Source: Roseateles oligotrophus
GTDB taxonomy: Bacteria; Pseudomonadota; Gammaproteobacteria; Burkholderiales; Burkholderiaceae_C
Assembly (NCBI RefSeq): GCF_014204525.1
Contig: NZ_JACHLP010000007.1
Span: 248,001 to 312,000 of the forward strand
DNA length: 64,000 bases
Direction: 5' to 3'
The notes under the pieces: generated by a model
The model's database searches: none
What the model was told of the DNA's origin: nothing
The model's input: only the letters and a program-made list of their open reading frames with translations
Shown: in pieces, positions 26,133 to 34,903 of the stretch
Numbering within the stretch: position 1 is the stretch's first letter
Layout of the letters: every line of letters begins with the position of its first letter
Position numbers and translations under genes: made by a program

Positions 26133-27210
26133 GCGCCGCCAACACCACCTCGGCACCACCCCACCAGCGGCGCTGCCGCTCAGCGCGGATAGGCAGGGCG
26201 GTTTGCAGCATGTCGAGCACCTTGGCCGGCTCGGCCAGCGGGTAGGTGCCCGACACCTTGAGCCGGGCCACGGCTGGATCAACCGCCCAGCGGCCGGCGC
26301 CGGTCTCGGTGTCGCGCCGGGTCTGGCGGTTCAGTTCGGCCACAAAGTCGGCCAGCGGCATGTCCTGCGCAACGATCATGCCCTGGGCCCAGGCCACCGT
26401 GGCGGGGTCGGCCGCCTGGGCGGGGGTGACGGCCTGGCGGGTGAAGCGCGCCGCTTCGCCTGCGCGCAATACCGGGTCAGCACCTTCGGCGGGAAGCCCC
26501 TGGCCATTCACGTCGCGTGGGCGGATGGCGACTGCGCCTTCGTACACGTTGACCAGGCTGGCATCGGCAGCACCCGTGTTTGCGTCAACCTCCAGCCGGC
26601 GCACGGCAAAGCGCGTACCCAGGGCGCGGATGCGGCCGTGGGCGGTCTCTACGAGGAAGGGGCGCCCGACTGTGTTGCGTTCGTTGCCCGGCGCATCGTC
26701 GTGCGCGGTGGTGATGAGGATCTCGCCCCGCAGCAGGCGCAGCAGGCGTTCTTCGCCGCTGTAGCGGATGTCCAGAGCGGTATCGGCATTGAGTTCCACA
26801 CGGGTGCCGTCGCTCAGGGTGAGGCTGCGGCGTTCGCCGGGGCCGGTGCGCGCATCGGCGACCAACTCGGGCCAAGGGGTGTGCTCGCGCAGCGTCCAGG
26901 CGGTGCCGCCGGCAAACAGCAGCACGGCCAGCGTCTTGATGGCTTGGCGGCGCGGCGTGCGAACCACGTCGGACGATGATTTGGCGGTGGCCGCGAGTGT
27001 ATTGCGGGCCAGCGCGGCGGGCATGCCCTGCAGGCGTTCGCTGAAGGCTGCCATGCGCTGCCAGGCGCGTTCGTGGTCGGGGTGGGCGTCACGCCACTGG
27101 CGCCAGCGTTGACGGGTGGCGTCGTCCGCCGTGTCAGCCTGCAGCTCCACCAGCCATTCGGCGGCCCGCTGCCGCACTTGGGGCGGGATCGGTGGCGGCT
27201 CAGCCCTCAT
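26128..27210 (-). CDS. fecR: FecR-family anti-sigma factor 2
   Basis: A 360-residue regulator starting at MRAEPPP (27210), chosen because it overlaps the fecI2 end by 11 bases as in cassette 1. N-terminal FecI-binding part (AAEWLVELQADTADD, WRDAHPDHERAWQRM), a membrane helix at about 90-103 (TLAVLLFAGGTAW) and a periplasmic FecR domain with GERRSLTLSDGTRVELN and RALGTRFAV. It should transmit the loaded state of receptor 3 to FecI2. Confidence 0.92.
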   Translation of the reverse strand: MRAEPPPIPPQVRQRAAEWLVELQADTADDATRQRWRQWRDAHPDHERAWQRMAAFSERLQGMPAALARNTLAATAKSSSDVVRTPRRQAIKTLAVLLFAGGTAWTLREHTPWPELVADARTGPGERRSLTLSDGTRVELNADTALDIRYSGEERLLRLLRGEILITTAHDDAPGNERNTVGRPFLVETAHGRIRALGTRFAVRRLEVDANTGAADASLVNVYEGAVAIRPRDVNGQGLPAEGADPVLRAGEAARFTRQAVTPAQAADPATVAWAQGMIVAQDMPLADFVAELNRQTRRDTETGAGRWAVDPAVARLKVSGTYPLAEPAKVLDMLQTALPIRAERQRRWWGGAEVVLAAR

Positions 27211-27757
27211 CGGCAAAGCAGCACAGCGCCAGGGCGCGGGCAACGTAGCGCTTGACCGAAGGCACCGAAACGCCCAGCCGTGCCGCGATCTCGGCCTGCG
27301 GCAGGCCGTCGAGCTGCGAGAGCAGGAACGCCTCGCGCACCGGGCCGGGCAAGGTGCCCAGCAAGCGGTCGATCTCGATCAGGGTTTCGAGCAACATGGC
27401 GCGCACCTCGGGCGCCGGGGCCAGCGGCTCGGGCATGGACGCCAGCGCTTCTGCCCAAGCCAGCTCCAGCTTCTGGCGCCGATAGTGGTTGGACACCAGG
27501 CCCTTGGCCACCGTGGTCAGGTAGGCGCGCGGCTCACGCAGTTCGTCCAGCGCCAGCGCGTCGCGCCGCGTCAGCAGGCGCAAAAAGGTGTCGTGCGCCA
27601 GATCGGCCGCCTGGTGACTGCAACCCAGCTTGCGGCGCAGCCAGCCGTACAGCCAACCGTGGTGGTGGCTGTACAGCGCATGCACTTGCTGCTGGATGGC
27701 GGACTGGCCTACGGACACGAATACCCTCGCGTAAGAGCTGGCTGGGGTGCTCGGCAC
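27200..27757 (-). CDS. fecI: FecI-like ECF sigma factor 2
   Basis: A 185-residue ECF sigma factor very similar to FecI1 in region 2 (ADLAHDTFLRLL, TTVAKGLVSNHYRR) and diverged in region 4 (LSQLDGLPQAEIAARLGVSVPSVKRYVA), which would allow different promoter choice. A Fur box at 27767-27787 precedes it. The first 70 codons and upstream DNA repeat those of fecI1 and fecI3. Confidence 0.94.
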   Translation of the reverse strand: MPSTPASSYARVFVSVGQSAIQQQVHALYSHHHGWLYGWLRRKLGCSHQAADLAHDTFLRLLTRRDALALDELREPRAYLTTVAKGLVSNHYRRQKLELAWAEALASMPEPLAPAPEVRAMLLETLIEIDRLLGTLPGPVREAFLLSQLDGLPQAEIAARLGVSVPSVKRYVARALALCCFADEG

Positions 27758-27766
27758 CTTGGCTAA

Positions 27767-27787
27767 TAATAGGAATCGTTCGCATTT
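27767..27787 (-). promoter_or_regulatory. Fur box upstream of fecI2
   Basis: Minus-strand AAATGCGAACGATTCCTATT plus A; it matches the Fur consensus form AAATGAGAATCATTCTTATT at 16 of 20 positions. It lies in the same place as the box before fecI1 and also faces the plus-strand relic and gene pair that begin at 27837. Confidence 0.65.
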
Positions 27788-27823
27788 TATCGTGTTGCGT
27801 CAGGGTGCTGCAATGCAAGCGCA

Positions 27824-27909
27824 CCGAGGCCACACCATGCATACCACCCTCAAACCTTTGGTCGCCGGCATACCTGATCTGTCCTGGAAGAACTGGATGG
27901 CGACCGCAG
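27824..27909 (+). pseudogene. vapBC deletion scar (vapB start fused in frame to vapC end)
   Basis: 27824-27855 matches the intact vapB start at 35001-35032 (CCGAGGCCA-N-ACCATGCA, then CCACC and CAAAC), and 27867-27909 matches the vapC end (GGATGGCGACCG and the preceding TGG codons). Translated from the ATG at 27837 it reads MHTTLKPL then GIPDLSWKNWMATA, against VapB MHATAKLF and VapC GTPGLHWEDWMATG. About 650 bp of vapBC is missing between the two parts. No longer functional. Confidence 0.75.
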
Positions 27910-27915
27910 CTCAAC

Positions 27916-28902
27916 ATGCAACGTTCTTGGTTGTCTTCCAAGTGGCTGTGGCTGCTTCCAGTGGCACTTGCCGTGGGCGCAGCCTCTATGTACTTCGTGC
28001 AACGCCCCTTTTCGGCCCCCGCCACTGTCAACGCGAATGCCGACGGTGCGAACCGGACTGCACCCAACAGTGCTCAGGCGACGGCGGCAGATGGCCAGAT
28101 ACTTGCTCATCCCGCCGCCGCGCCGAGAGCACATGACACCCCCCAAAATGCTGCCCAGTACTCAGCACACGCCCTGCTCGCCCAGCGCGACCTCAGAGCC
28201 GCTGCGGAAGGGGCGCTTTGCCACCCCGAACTTGGGGGCGTGTTTCACGCCCAGGCGCTGCGCCGACTGTGTTTTGACATTGTCGTGTCCATGCCGAACG
28301 TCGAAGCGATGCCACCCAACGCGCCGCACGATCTGGCGCGTCGGCATCAAACCGCACTGGATGACCTGCGGCAGCGATGTGCCGGTTTCTCGTCCGAAGA
28401 GCTCAATGGCAAGGTCATCCACGAGTTGGCCTTTGATCCGCGCGCGAAGGGTGATCCGCTGATGCAACTGCAAGCCAGTTGGACCGGCCGAACTTCGCTG
28501 GGCCCGACGGAACTGGACACTCTGCGCGCGCAGATACTGTCCCCACGCGATCCCCTCCTCTTGTGGGAGTTGGGTCCGGAACTGTCACTTGACAGCGCTG
28601 GAGGTACGCAGCGCTACCATCTTGACGGGCAGGCCTACACCGATGCGCAGGCAGAGGTCTTCAACCTGGCCTGGCGGTCAGCGGTGTGCGGGGTTGGGGC
28701 CGGTTGCGGGGCTGCGGATGTGAACTTGACGGCTCTGTGTGCCGAGAACGGGCTGTGCGGAGAAACGCTTCAGCAGGCCATTCTGGACGGCGTGCATCGA
28801 GCCTACGGTGCAGCGGACGTGGCGCTGTTTCAGCGGCTTGTTGTGCGGATCGAGCAGGTCATTGCCACGGCGGATGCCAACGCACTGCGCGTTCCTGGGT
28901 GA
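27916..28902 (+). CDS. Unknown membrane-anchored periplasmic protein
   Basis: A 328-residue protein with an N-terminal membrane anchor (about 10-27, KWLWLLPVALAVGAASMY) and a long periplasmic part with six Cys, four of them clustered near the C-terminus (CGVGAGCGAADVNLTALC, then CGET). No family is recognised. The ATG at 27916 is used because upstream in-frame sequence is a reading-frame artefact of fecI2. It lies in a plus-strand pair between cassettes 3 and 4, right behind the vapBC scar. Its stop overlaps the next start (TGATG). Confidence 0.72.
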   Translation: MQRSWLSSKWLWLLPVALAVGAASMYFVQRPFSAPATVNANADGANRTAPNSAQATAADGQILAHPAAAPRAHDTPQNAAQYSAHALLAQRDLRAAAEGALCHPELGGVFHAQALRRLCFDIVVSMPNVEAMPPNAPHDLARRHQTALDDLRQRCAGFSSEELNGKVIHELAFDPRAKGDPLMQLQASWTGRTSLGPTELDTLRAQILSPRDPLLLWELGPELSLDSAGGTQRYHLDGQAYTDAQAEVFNLAWRSAVCGVGAGCGAADVNLTALCAENGLCGETLQQAILDGVHRAYGAADVALFQRLVVRIEQVIATADANALRVPG

Positions 28903-29324
28903 TGAACATGGAACGGAATCCGATCGACCTTCAAGCCGCCAACCACACCAACCGCGAACTCGAACTGATGCTGGCCGGGCGCAAGCCCTTGGCAGTGTTC
29001 TACGACGAGATCAGCGTGCTGCCGGACGAGCGCATCATCCCTGAGGCGCGTTTTGCGCCACACGTCGCCAGCGGGCGATTTGTGCGAGCCGAGGCCGTGC
29101 TGTCCGGCCCCTTCTCTCCCAGGCTGCGGCGCGACTTCCGGGCCAAGTACGTGCTATTCGCCCTGGCTGCCGAGGCCTGGCGGATTCCGGCCTTTCTGCT
29201 GGTGCAGCGTGTGGCCGAGCGGACGGGCCACAACGAGATGCGGGAGCGCCTGGTCAGCAGTCTGCTGGGCTACACCGACGCCGAAATTGACGCGTGGTGC
29301 GCGCGCAGCTTCCCGAAGGCGTGA
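28902..29324 (+). CDS. Unknown soluble protein coupled to the upstream membrane-anchored gene
   Basis: A 140-residue soluble protein without signal or membrane segment. Conserved-looking blocks are ELELMLAGRKPLAVFYDE and RDFRAKYVLFALAAEAWRIPAFLLV. No family recognised. It is translationally coupled to the gene before it, so the two probably act together. A second Met two codons downstream is an alternative start. Confidence 0.7.
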   Translation: MNMERNPIDLQAANHTNRELELMLAGRKPLAVFYDEISVLPDERIIPEARFAPHVASGRFVRAEAVLSGPFSPRLRRDFRAKYVLFALAAEAWRIPAFLLVQRVAERTGHNEMRERLVSSLLGYTDAEIDAWCARSFPKA

Positions 29325-29381
29325 GGACCTGGCGCTGTGACTGGGAACACCTGTCCGCACCAACCCGGATGGTCTTGTGGC

Positions 29382-30695
29382 TCAGCGCCCCTGTCGCCCG
29401 CGCCGCTTGCGCCACCAAATCACCACCCCGGTGACCGACAGCATGGCCACCACCAGCCCCAAAGCCGAGACCAGGATCCGGCCGGGCAGCCCCAGAATGC
29501 GTCCTGAGTGGACAGGGAACTGGGCCTGCACAAAGAGGTCTGCCGCTGTGCCTTGCCAGGGTTCGCGTGCCCCGAGAACCCGCCCATCCTGTCCGTCCAG
29601 GTAGAGCGCACGCGGCCCCACGCCCCCGGCGCCATGCTCGTCCTCCGGCTCAAAGAACTGAACCGTGTACAGGCCCACGCTGCGGTCATAGCCGATCGCA
29701 CCGGCGGGTTCGGGCCAACCGCGCCGCCCCGCCTCTTGCACGGCCATGGGCAGGATCGCCTCGAACGACACCCCTGGGGCAATGGGCCGATCCAGCGGTG
29801 CCGGCGTGCGCGTGTCCGACGGTGAGGGCGTGACGTCGGACACCCACGACATCGCCGGGAAGAACACCTCCCGGTACAGGTTCAGCGAAAACGCGGTGAA
29901 GGCCAGCACCAGCAGCAGGCCCCAGGCCCACAGGCTGCCCGCACGATGCAGGTCGAAATTGACCTTGTAGGCATTGGCACGCCAGCGCACCTTCCAGGCA
30001 GGAAGCCAGCGCTGCCACCATGCACGGGCACGCGAGACGGCAGCCGACGGCCCCATCGGCTTGCGTGCCTGTCTGAGCGGGGCTGCAGGCAGGGTCAAGT
30101 ACAGGCCGGTGAAGCAGTCCAGCGTCCACAGCAAGGCCACGATGCCCATCAGCCACACGCCCCAACGGTCGATGCCGCCCCAGGTGGGTAGGTGCAGGCT
30201 GTAGTGCAACACGTAGAGGAAGGAGACGAAGTTCTCCTGGCTGATCGGCCACACGGCGCCCCATTCGCGCCGCCCCAACTCTTCGCCGGTTGCCGGGTCC
30301 ATGAACACCTGGTTGAAACCCGGTGTGAAGAGCTTGCCGGCTTCCGGATCCACCCGAGGTTCGACGAACAGCGCCAGCGAATGGCCGGGCTCGACCGCCA
30401 GTGGCACGTAGGTCACCTCTACCTGCGGATGGCGTGCCTCTGCCTGCCGCGCCAAGGCCAATGGTGCCAGTGGCGCCGGTGCCGGGCCGGCCACCGTAGC
30501 CTGCGCAGCGGGGGCCTCGACGAGGTGCGGGTTGAGCCACTCGTCCAGTTCGTGGTCCCAGGAGATCACGGCGCCGGTCACCCCTGCGACGAAGAGGAAG
30601 GCGGCCATGCCCAGGCCCACCCACCGGTGCAGCCAAACCATGGCTGACCGGACGCGCCAGCGTCGGGGCGCCGCGCCGTGTTCCGGGCTCACCAT
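29382..30695 (-). CDS. PepSY-domain membrane protein 2 (PiuB-like)
   Basis: A 437-residue inner-membrane protein with about four helices: 21-43 (VWLHRWVGLGMAAFLFVAG), about 160-185, 265-285 and a last one ending in VVIWWRKRRGR. PepSY blocks with PATGEELGRREW and a late LDGQDGRVLG are seen. Relatives are thought to assist siderophore-iron release or reduction. Its ATG at 30695 lies inside the last codons of receptor 4 (7-base overlap), so both are made from one message and this protein probably handles the receptor 4 ligand. Confidence 0.88.
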   Translation of the reverse strand: MVSPEHGAAPRRWRVRSAMVWLHRWVGLGMAAFLFVAGVTGAVISWDHELDEWLNPHLVEAPAAQATVAGPAPAPLAPLALARQAEARHPQVEVTYVPLAVEPGHSLALFVEPRVDPEAGKLFTPGFNQVFMDPATGEELGRREWGAVWPISQENFVSFLYVLHYSLHLPTWGGIDRWGVWLMGIVALLWTLDCFTGLYLTLPAAPLRQARKPMGPSAAVSRARAWWQRWLPAWKVRWRANAYKVNFDLHRAGSLWAWGLLLVLAFTAFSLNLYREVFFPAMSWVSDVTPSPSDTRTPAPLDRPIAPGVSFEAILPMAVQEAGRRGWPEPAGAIGYDRSVGLYTVQFFEPEDEHGAGGVGPRALYLDGQDGRVLGAREPWQGTAADLFVQAQFPVHSGRILGLPGRILVSALGLVVAMLSVTGVVIWWRKRRGRQGR

Positions 30696-33124
30696 TGGTA
30701 GTTGAAGCTGGCCACCACAGTACGCCCGCGACCCCGGTAGCAGTAGCCGTCCTGGCACGACAGGTAGCGCTTGTCGGTCAGGTTGGTGGCGTTCAGGCCC
30801 AGTTTGGCGCCCGGCAGCACCTCGCGGAGGTCGTAGCCGATGCGCGCATCGACGATGGTGTAGCCGGCATTGCGCGCGGCGTTCGCTGCGTCCGCGAAGG
30901 TCTCGCCCGTCCAGCGCGCGCCCAGGCCCACATCAACGCCCTGCAAGAATCCGCCACCAAAGCGCTTGTGCACCCAAGCTGCGGCCATGTGCTTGGGGGT
31001 GGTGATCGGCCGCTTGCCTTCGTTGCCGTCGTTGCTGCGGGTGATCCTGACGTCGCTGTAGGTGTAGCTGGCGGTCAGGTCCAGGCCCGCGGCCAGACTG
31101 AGGTTGGACTCCAGTTCCAACCCGCGCGAACGGACCTCACCGGTCTGGACGTAATTGACCTCGTTGGCCGGATCGCGGGTCTTGACGTTTTGCTGCACCA
31201 GGTTGAACACACTGATGGTGTGGCTGACGCGGCCGCCGTCCGGCTGGTACTTCAGCCCCAACTCCACCTGCTTCCCCTTGGTGGGCTTGAAGGCATCGCC
31301 CGCCAGGTTGCTGCCGAACTGCGGGATGAAGGAGGTGGCCACGCTGGCGTAAGGCGACCAGGTGTTGTCGATGCGGTAGAGCACGCCCAGGCTGCCGGTG
31401 GTGGCGTGGTCGGTCTGAGGTGTGCGCTCGCCCGTGCTCAGATCGGTCTGGGTCTGGCGCACCGTATCGCGCCGCACGCCGGCCGACAGCCGCCAGTTGT
31501 CCACCGTGATCTGGTCGTTGAGGTAGAGGCCGGTTTGCGTGCCCTTCACGCCTTGCTCAACCAGCACGGTATCGGGGCGGGTGACGGCCTGATGGTAGTC
31601 AGGGCTCGTCATGCTGATCGACGGCGCACTGCCATACAGGTAGCTCACGTCCGCCGTCAGGCGGGAATGATCCAGGCCCAGGGTGAGTGCGTGGCGCAGC
31701 TCGCCGGTGGACAGGCGGCCTTCCAGCGCGGTATCCACGGCCAGGGTCCGCATCTTCTCGTAGACGCCGTAGCTGTCGCGCAGGATGGTGGTGCCGTCGG
31801 CATCCAGCGTGCCTTCCAAGTACTGGTTGTCGGTGCGCACCCGGGCGTAGCGCAGGTTCTGGCGCGCGGTCCAGTCGTCGGAAAACTGGTGGCGGGCCTC
31901 GTAGCCCAGCGCCCACTGCGTCTGCTTCAGGCCGTCGAAGTCGACGTCGCCGTTCCAGAATTCGGTGAGTGTGCCGTCCGGCGCCTGAAAGGGCTTGGGC
32001 GATCCCGCTGTTTCGAAACGATTCCAATGCGACAGGAAGGTGACCTGGGTGCGCGCCGAGGGTGCCCAGGTGAGCGCGGGCGCGATGTAGGTGCCATCGT
32101 CGTTGACCCCCACCGTGCCGGTGTTGGCCTTGCGCGTCAGGCCCACCAGGCGGTACATCCAGTCGCTCTGCGGTGCCAGTTCCCCGCCGAGGTCGAACTG
32201 CGCCTGGCGGTGGTCGTTCGTACCCAGTTGCACCTCCACCTCACGCACCGCATCTCGGCTGGGCCGCTTGCTGACCCGGTTGACGAGGCCACCGGGGCTG
32301 ATCTGGCCATAGGTCACCGAATCCGGGCCCTTCACCACCTCCAGCCGCTCCAGGGCATAGGGCTCGGTGTGGGAGTACGACAACCATTCCGAGTTGGGCT
32401 GGCGCAGGCCGTCGCGGTAGTCTGCGTCAGTGGTGACGTCGAAACCACGCACATAGATCTCGTCAAAGCGTGGATCGTTGCCCGACATGCCCACCTGCAC
32501 GCCGGCCGTGTAGGCAACGGCATCTTCCACCGTCAGCACCTTGCGGTCGCGCATCTGGTCCTCGGTGATCACCGACACAGCGCGCGGCGTTTCCGCCAGC
32601 GGAAGATCGGACTTGGTGGCGCCCAGGCTGCGCCTGGCCACGTAGCCGGTAACCGGCCCGTTGGCTGTCTCGCGCTCGGCGCCAGCCCTTACCGTCACCA
32701 CCGGCAGCACCGCCTCTTTCGCGCTCACGGGCGCTGGCGGCGCGGTTTTGATGACGATGGACGCCCCATCGGCGCTGGCCATCAGTCCGCTGCCTGCCAG
32801 GGCCTGCTCCAGCGCTTGTTGGGCGGTCAGGCGGCCCTTGATGGTTGGGGCCGTTTTGCCCTTGACCAGGGCTGGGTCGAAGCTCAACAGCAGGCCGGCG
32901 GATTCGCCGATGCGGTTGAGTGTGGTCGCCAGCGGGCCGGCGGGAATGTCGAACTCGCGAGCCGTGCTCTGCGCTTGCGCCATGGCCGGCGTGGGCAGCG
33001 CCACGGCTGTCAGGCAGGTGCCGCCAAAGATGAGGTGCAGTGCCAGTGCAAGGGGGTGGATGACGGGCCGGGTGGATGGGGGGAACGGGCGGCGGACGGG
33101 TGTCCGGGTGTGCTGGCTGTGCAT
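30689..33124 (-). CDS. TonB-dependent ferric-siderophore receptor 4, with STN domain
   Basis: An 811-residue receptor. Signal peptide to about 50 (AMAQ); STN domain about 55-128 (FDIPAGPLATTLNRIGESAG); TonB-box-like EAVLPVVTV at 137-145; plug with ETPRAVSVITEDQM and VVKGPDSVTYGQISPGG; barrel ending in the aromatic NYQW. Its plug departs most from the others and a Cys pair (CQDGYC) sits near the C-terminus, so it probably recognises a different ligand class. fecR3/fecI3 upstream and a PepSY gene downstream complete the cassette. Confidence 0.93.
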   Translation of the reverse strand: MHSQHTRTPVRRPFPPSTRPVIHPLALALHLIFGGTCLTAVALPTPAMAQAQSTAREFDIPAGPLATTLNRIGESAGLLLSFDPALVKGKTAPTIKGRLTAQQALEQALAGSGLMASADGASIVIKTAPPAPVSAKEAVLPVVTVRAGAERETANGPVTGYVARRSLGATKSDLPLAETPRAVSVITEDQMRDRKVLTVEDAVAYTAGVQVGMSGNDPRFDEIYVRGFDVTTDADYRDGLRQPNSEWLSYSHTEPYALERLEVVKGPDSVTYGQISPGGLVNRVSKRPSRDAVREVEVQLGTNDHRQAQFDLGGELAPQSDWMYRLVGLTRKANTGTVGVNDDGTYIAPALTWAPSARTQVTFLSHWNRFETAGSPKPFQAPDGTLTEFWNGDVDFDGLKQTQWALGYEARHQFSDDWTARQNLRYARVRTDNQYLEGTLDADGTTILRDSYGVYEKMRTLAVDTALEGRLSTGELRHALTLGLDHSRLTADVSYLYGSAPSISMTSPDYHQAVTRPDTVLVEQGVKGTQTGLYLNDQITVDNWRLSAGVRRDTVRQTQTDLSTGERTPQTDHATTGSLGVLYRIDNTWSPYASVATSFIPQFGSNLAGDAFKPTKGKQVELGLKYQPDGGRVSHTISVFNLVQQNVKTRDPANEVNYVQTGEVRSRGLELESNLSLAAGLDLTASYTYSDVRITRSNDGNEGKRPITTPKHMAAAWVHKRFGGGFLQGVDVGLGARWTGETFADAANAARNAGYTIVDARIGYDLREVLPGAKLGLNATNLTDKRYLSCQDGYCYRGRGRTVVASFNYQW

Positions 33125-33181
33125 GGGAAAGCTTCCTCGGGTTCGGTTGGATGAAGGTTTTCACCCTGCACGCCAATCGAA

Positions 33182-33196
33182 CGCGAAAAAGGTACA
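33182..33196 (-). promoter_or_regulatory. Shared upstream element of receptor 4
   Basis: Plus-strand CGCGAAAAAGGTACA in the 115-bp gap between fecR3 and receptor 4, 58-72 bp before the ATG. It is nearly identical to the element before receptor 5 (CGCGAAAAAAGTTCA). Candidate FecI-dependent promoter part. Confidence 0.45.
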
Positions 33197-33239
33197 GCGC
33201 GGATTGCATTCGGCCAGCGGCCGTCATGACAAAGCCGCT

Positions 33240-34319
33240 CTATAGCGGGCGGATCGCAAGCCCTCCCGCCGGATCGTTCCCTCTCGCCGGCACCACGCGC
33301 ACCGGTAGCGCGCGGGCCAGCGCGGCCAGCGCCTTGTCGGTGTCGGTCAAAGGATAGGTGCCGGAGATGCGCAACGCCCGCACGGCCGGGTCGCACAGCA
33401 GCGGCGAAGTACGGTAGCGCGCCAGTTCGGCCACGAAGTCGGCCAGGGGCAGGTCGTCCGCCACCAGCATGCCGCGCGCCCAGGCGCTGTCGGCGCTGCG
33501 GGCCGCGCTGCGGCCAAGCAGGCCCAGGCGGTTGAAGTGTGCGGCTTCGCCCGCAGCGAGGATGGGGGCATCGTCCGTTGCCACCGCCTCAGCCGTGGGC
33601 GCGAACCCGAAATGACCGAGCGCCCCGGCGTGGATGGCCACACGCGCCTCCATCACGGCCACGTGCGTGCTGCCTGCGTCCTGTCGAACCGCGAAGCGCG
33701 TGCCCAGCGCCCGCACGCGGCCTTCGGCGGTTTCGACCCAGAACGGTGGCGGGGGTTGGTCGCCATCACCCTCGCCCTTTGGCTTGGCGGTGGTGATGAG
33801 CACGCGGCCGCGCCGCAGGTGGATCAGGCGCTCGCTGGCCGAGAACGCCACGTCGATGGCAGTGTCGGTGTCCAGGCGCAGTTGGCTGCCGTCGGCAAGC
33901 AGCAGGTCGCGCTGTTCGCCCACGGCGGTCAGCGCGTCGGCGGAGGCGTCGCTGCTGCGCCAGCCTTGCCAGCCGAACCAACCAGCGCAGAACAAGCCGG
34001 CCAGCCCGCCCAGGCTTTTGAGCGCCTGGCGGCGAGCGGCGCGCCGGCCTTGCTGCTTTTCGAGCGCGGCCACCGAGACGCCGGTCTGGGCTGGGGGGAT
34101 ATGGGCAAAGGGCGCGGTCACGGCCTGGGCTCTTTGCCAGGCGGCCTCGTGCCGGGGATCGGCGGCGCGCCAGGCCTGCCAGCGCTGGCGGTCTGCATCG
34201 GTGGCCTCGCCCGAGGCCAGCTGCACGAACCAGCGGGCGGCGGTTTGCAGGAGTTCGGCCGACGGGGCTGCGTCGGGGCCAGACGTGGATGCCCCAGGGG
34301 ATGGCGGGGCCGTAGTCAC
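33240..34319 (-). CDS. fecR: FecR-family anti-sigma factor 3
   Basis: A 359-residue regulator: N-terminal FecI-binding region (TAARWFVQLASGEATDADRQRW, WRAADPRHEAAWQRA), a membrane helix at about 101-117 (LGGLAGLFCAGWFGW), and a periplasmic domain with GEQRDLLLADGSQLRLD and RALGTRFAV. It overlaps fecI3 by 4 bases. An insertion rich in Pro and charged residues (KPKGEGDGDQPPPP) in the periplasmic domain is not seen in FecR1 or FecR2. Confidence 0.92.
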   Translation of the reverse strand: MTTAPPSPGASTSGPDAAPSAELLQTAARWFVQLASGEATDADRQRWQAWRAADPRHEAAWQRAQAVTAPFAHIPPAQTGVSVAALEKQQGRRAARRQALKSLGGLAGLFCAGWFGWQGWRSSDASADALTAVGEQRDLLLADGSQLRLDTDTAIDVAFSASERLIHLRRGRVLITTAKPKGEGDGDQPPPPFWVETAEGRVRALGTRFAVRQDAGSTHVAVMEARVAIHAGALGHFGFAPTAEAVATDDAPILAAGEAAHFNRLGLLGRSAARSADSAWARGMLVADDLPLADFVAELARYRTSPLLCDPAVRALRISGTYPLTDTDKALAALARALPVRVVPARGNDPAGGLAIRPL

Positions 34320-34864
34320 GGCGCTGCGACGCCCATGCAGTGCGTCATGGCCTGGAGCATGTACTTCTTGACCATGCTGACCGACACGCCCAGCCGCGTG
34401 GCGATGTCGGCGTACTTCAAGCCTTCGAGTTGCGAGAGCAGGAAGGCGCTGCGCGCCTTGGGCGGCAGGCCGTCGAGCAGGGCATCGATCTCATGCAGGG
34501 TTTCGAGAACCATCGCCCGCTCCTCGGGGCTGGGCGCATGAGGCACCGGCTGGGCAGCCAGTGCTTCGAGGTAGGCGCGCTCCAGGTCTTGCCGGCGCAG
34601 GTGGTTCACCATCAGGCCGTGGGCCACGGTGGTGAGCCAGGCGCGCGGCTCGCGCAACTCGTCCAGCCGCGGGGCCAGCAAGGCGCGCACGAAGGTGTCC
34701 TGCGCCAGATCGGCGGCCTGGTGCGTGCAGCCCAGCTTTCGGCGCAGCCAGCCGTGCAGCCAACCGTGGTGGTCGCTGTACAGCGCATGCACTTGCTGCT
34801 GAATGGCGGACTGAGCGGCGGACACGAACACCCTCGCGTGAAAGCTGGCTGGGGTGCTCGGCAC
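34316..34864 (-). CDS. fecI: FecI-like ECF sigma factor 3
   Basis: A 182-residue ECF sigma factor. Region 2 has ADLAQDTFVRALL and TTVAHGLMVNHLRR; region 4 has LSQLEGLKYADIATRLGVSVSMVKKYM. The N-terminus (MPSTPASFHARVFVSAAQSAIQQQVHALYS) nearly repeats FecI1 and FecI2, whereas the DNA-binding region 4 differs. It should drive receptor 4. Confidence 0.94.
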   Translation of the reverse strand: MPSTPASFHARVFVSAAQSAIQQQVHALYSDHHGWLHGWLRRKLGCTHQAADLAQDTFVRALLAPRLDELREPRAWLTTVAHGLMVNHLRRQDLERAYLEALAAQPVPHAPSPEERAMVLETLHEIDALLDGLPPKARSAFLLSQLEGLKYADIATRLGVSVSMVKKYMLQAMTHCMGVAAP

Positions 34865-34882
34865 CTTGGCTGGTGAGTTTGT

Positions 34883-34903
34883 AATTGGGAATTGTTCGCA
34901 TTT
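34883..34903 (-). promoter_or_regulatory. Degenerate Fur box upstream of fecI3, shared with vapB
   Basis: Minus-strand AAATGCGAACAATTCCCAAT plus T: the left half matches the boxes of fecI1 and fecI2, the right half is weaker. The gap is a divergent promoter region with vapB (start 35014) on the other side, so Fur could touch both. Confidence 0.45.

Noticed and set aside
27280-27915. N-terminal extension of the 328-residue gene back into fecI2
   Set aside because: The extension is Arg/Pro/Ala-rich antisense of fecI2; the membrane anchor and a plausible ATG begin at 27916.
30695-33154. Plus-strand frame of 819 residues opposite receptor 4
   Set aside because: Exact antisense of a complete TonB-dependent receptor; no signal, domain or ribosome site on the plus strand.
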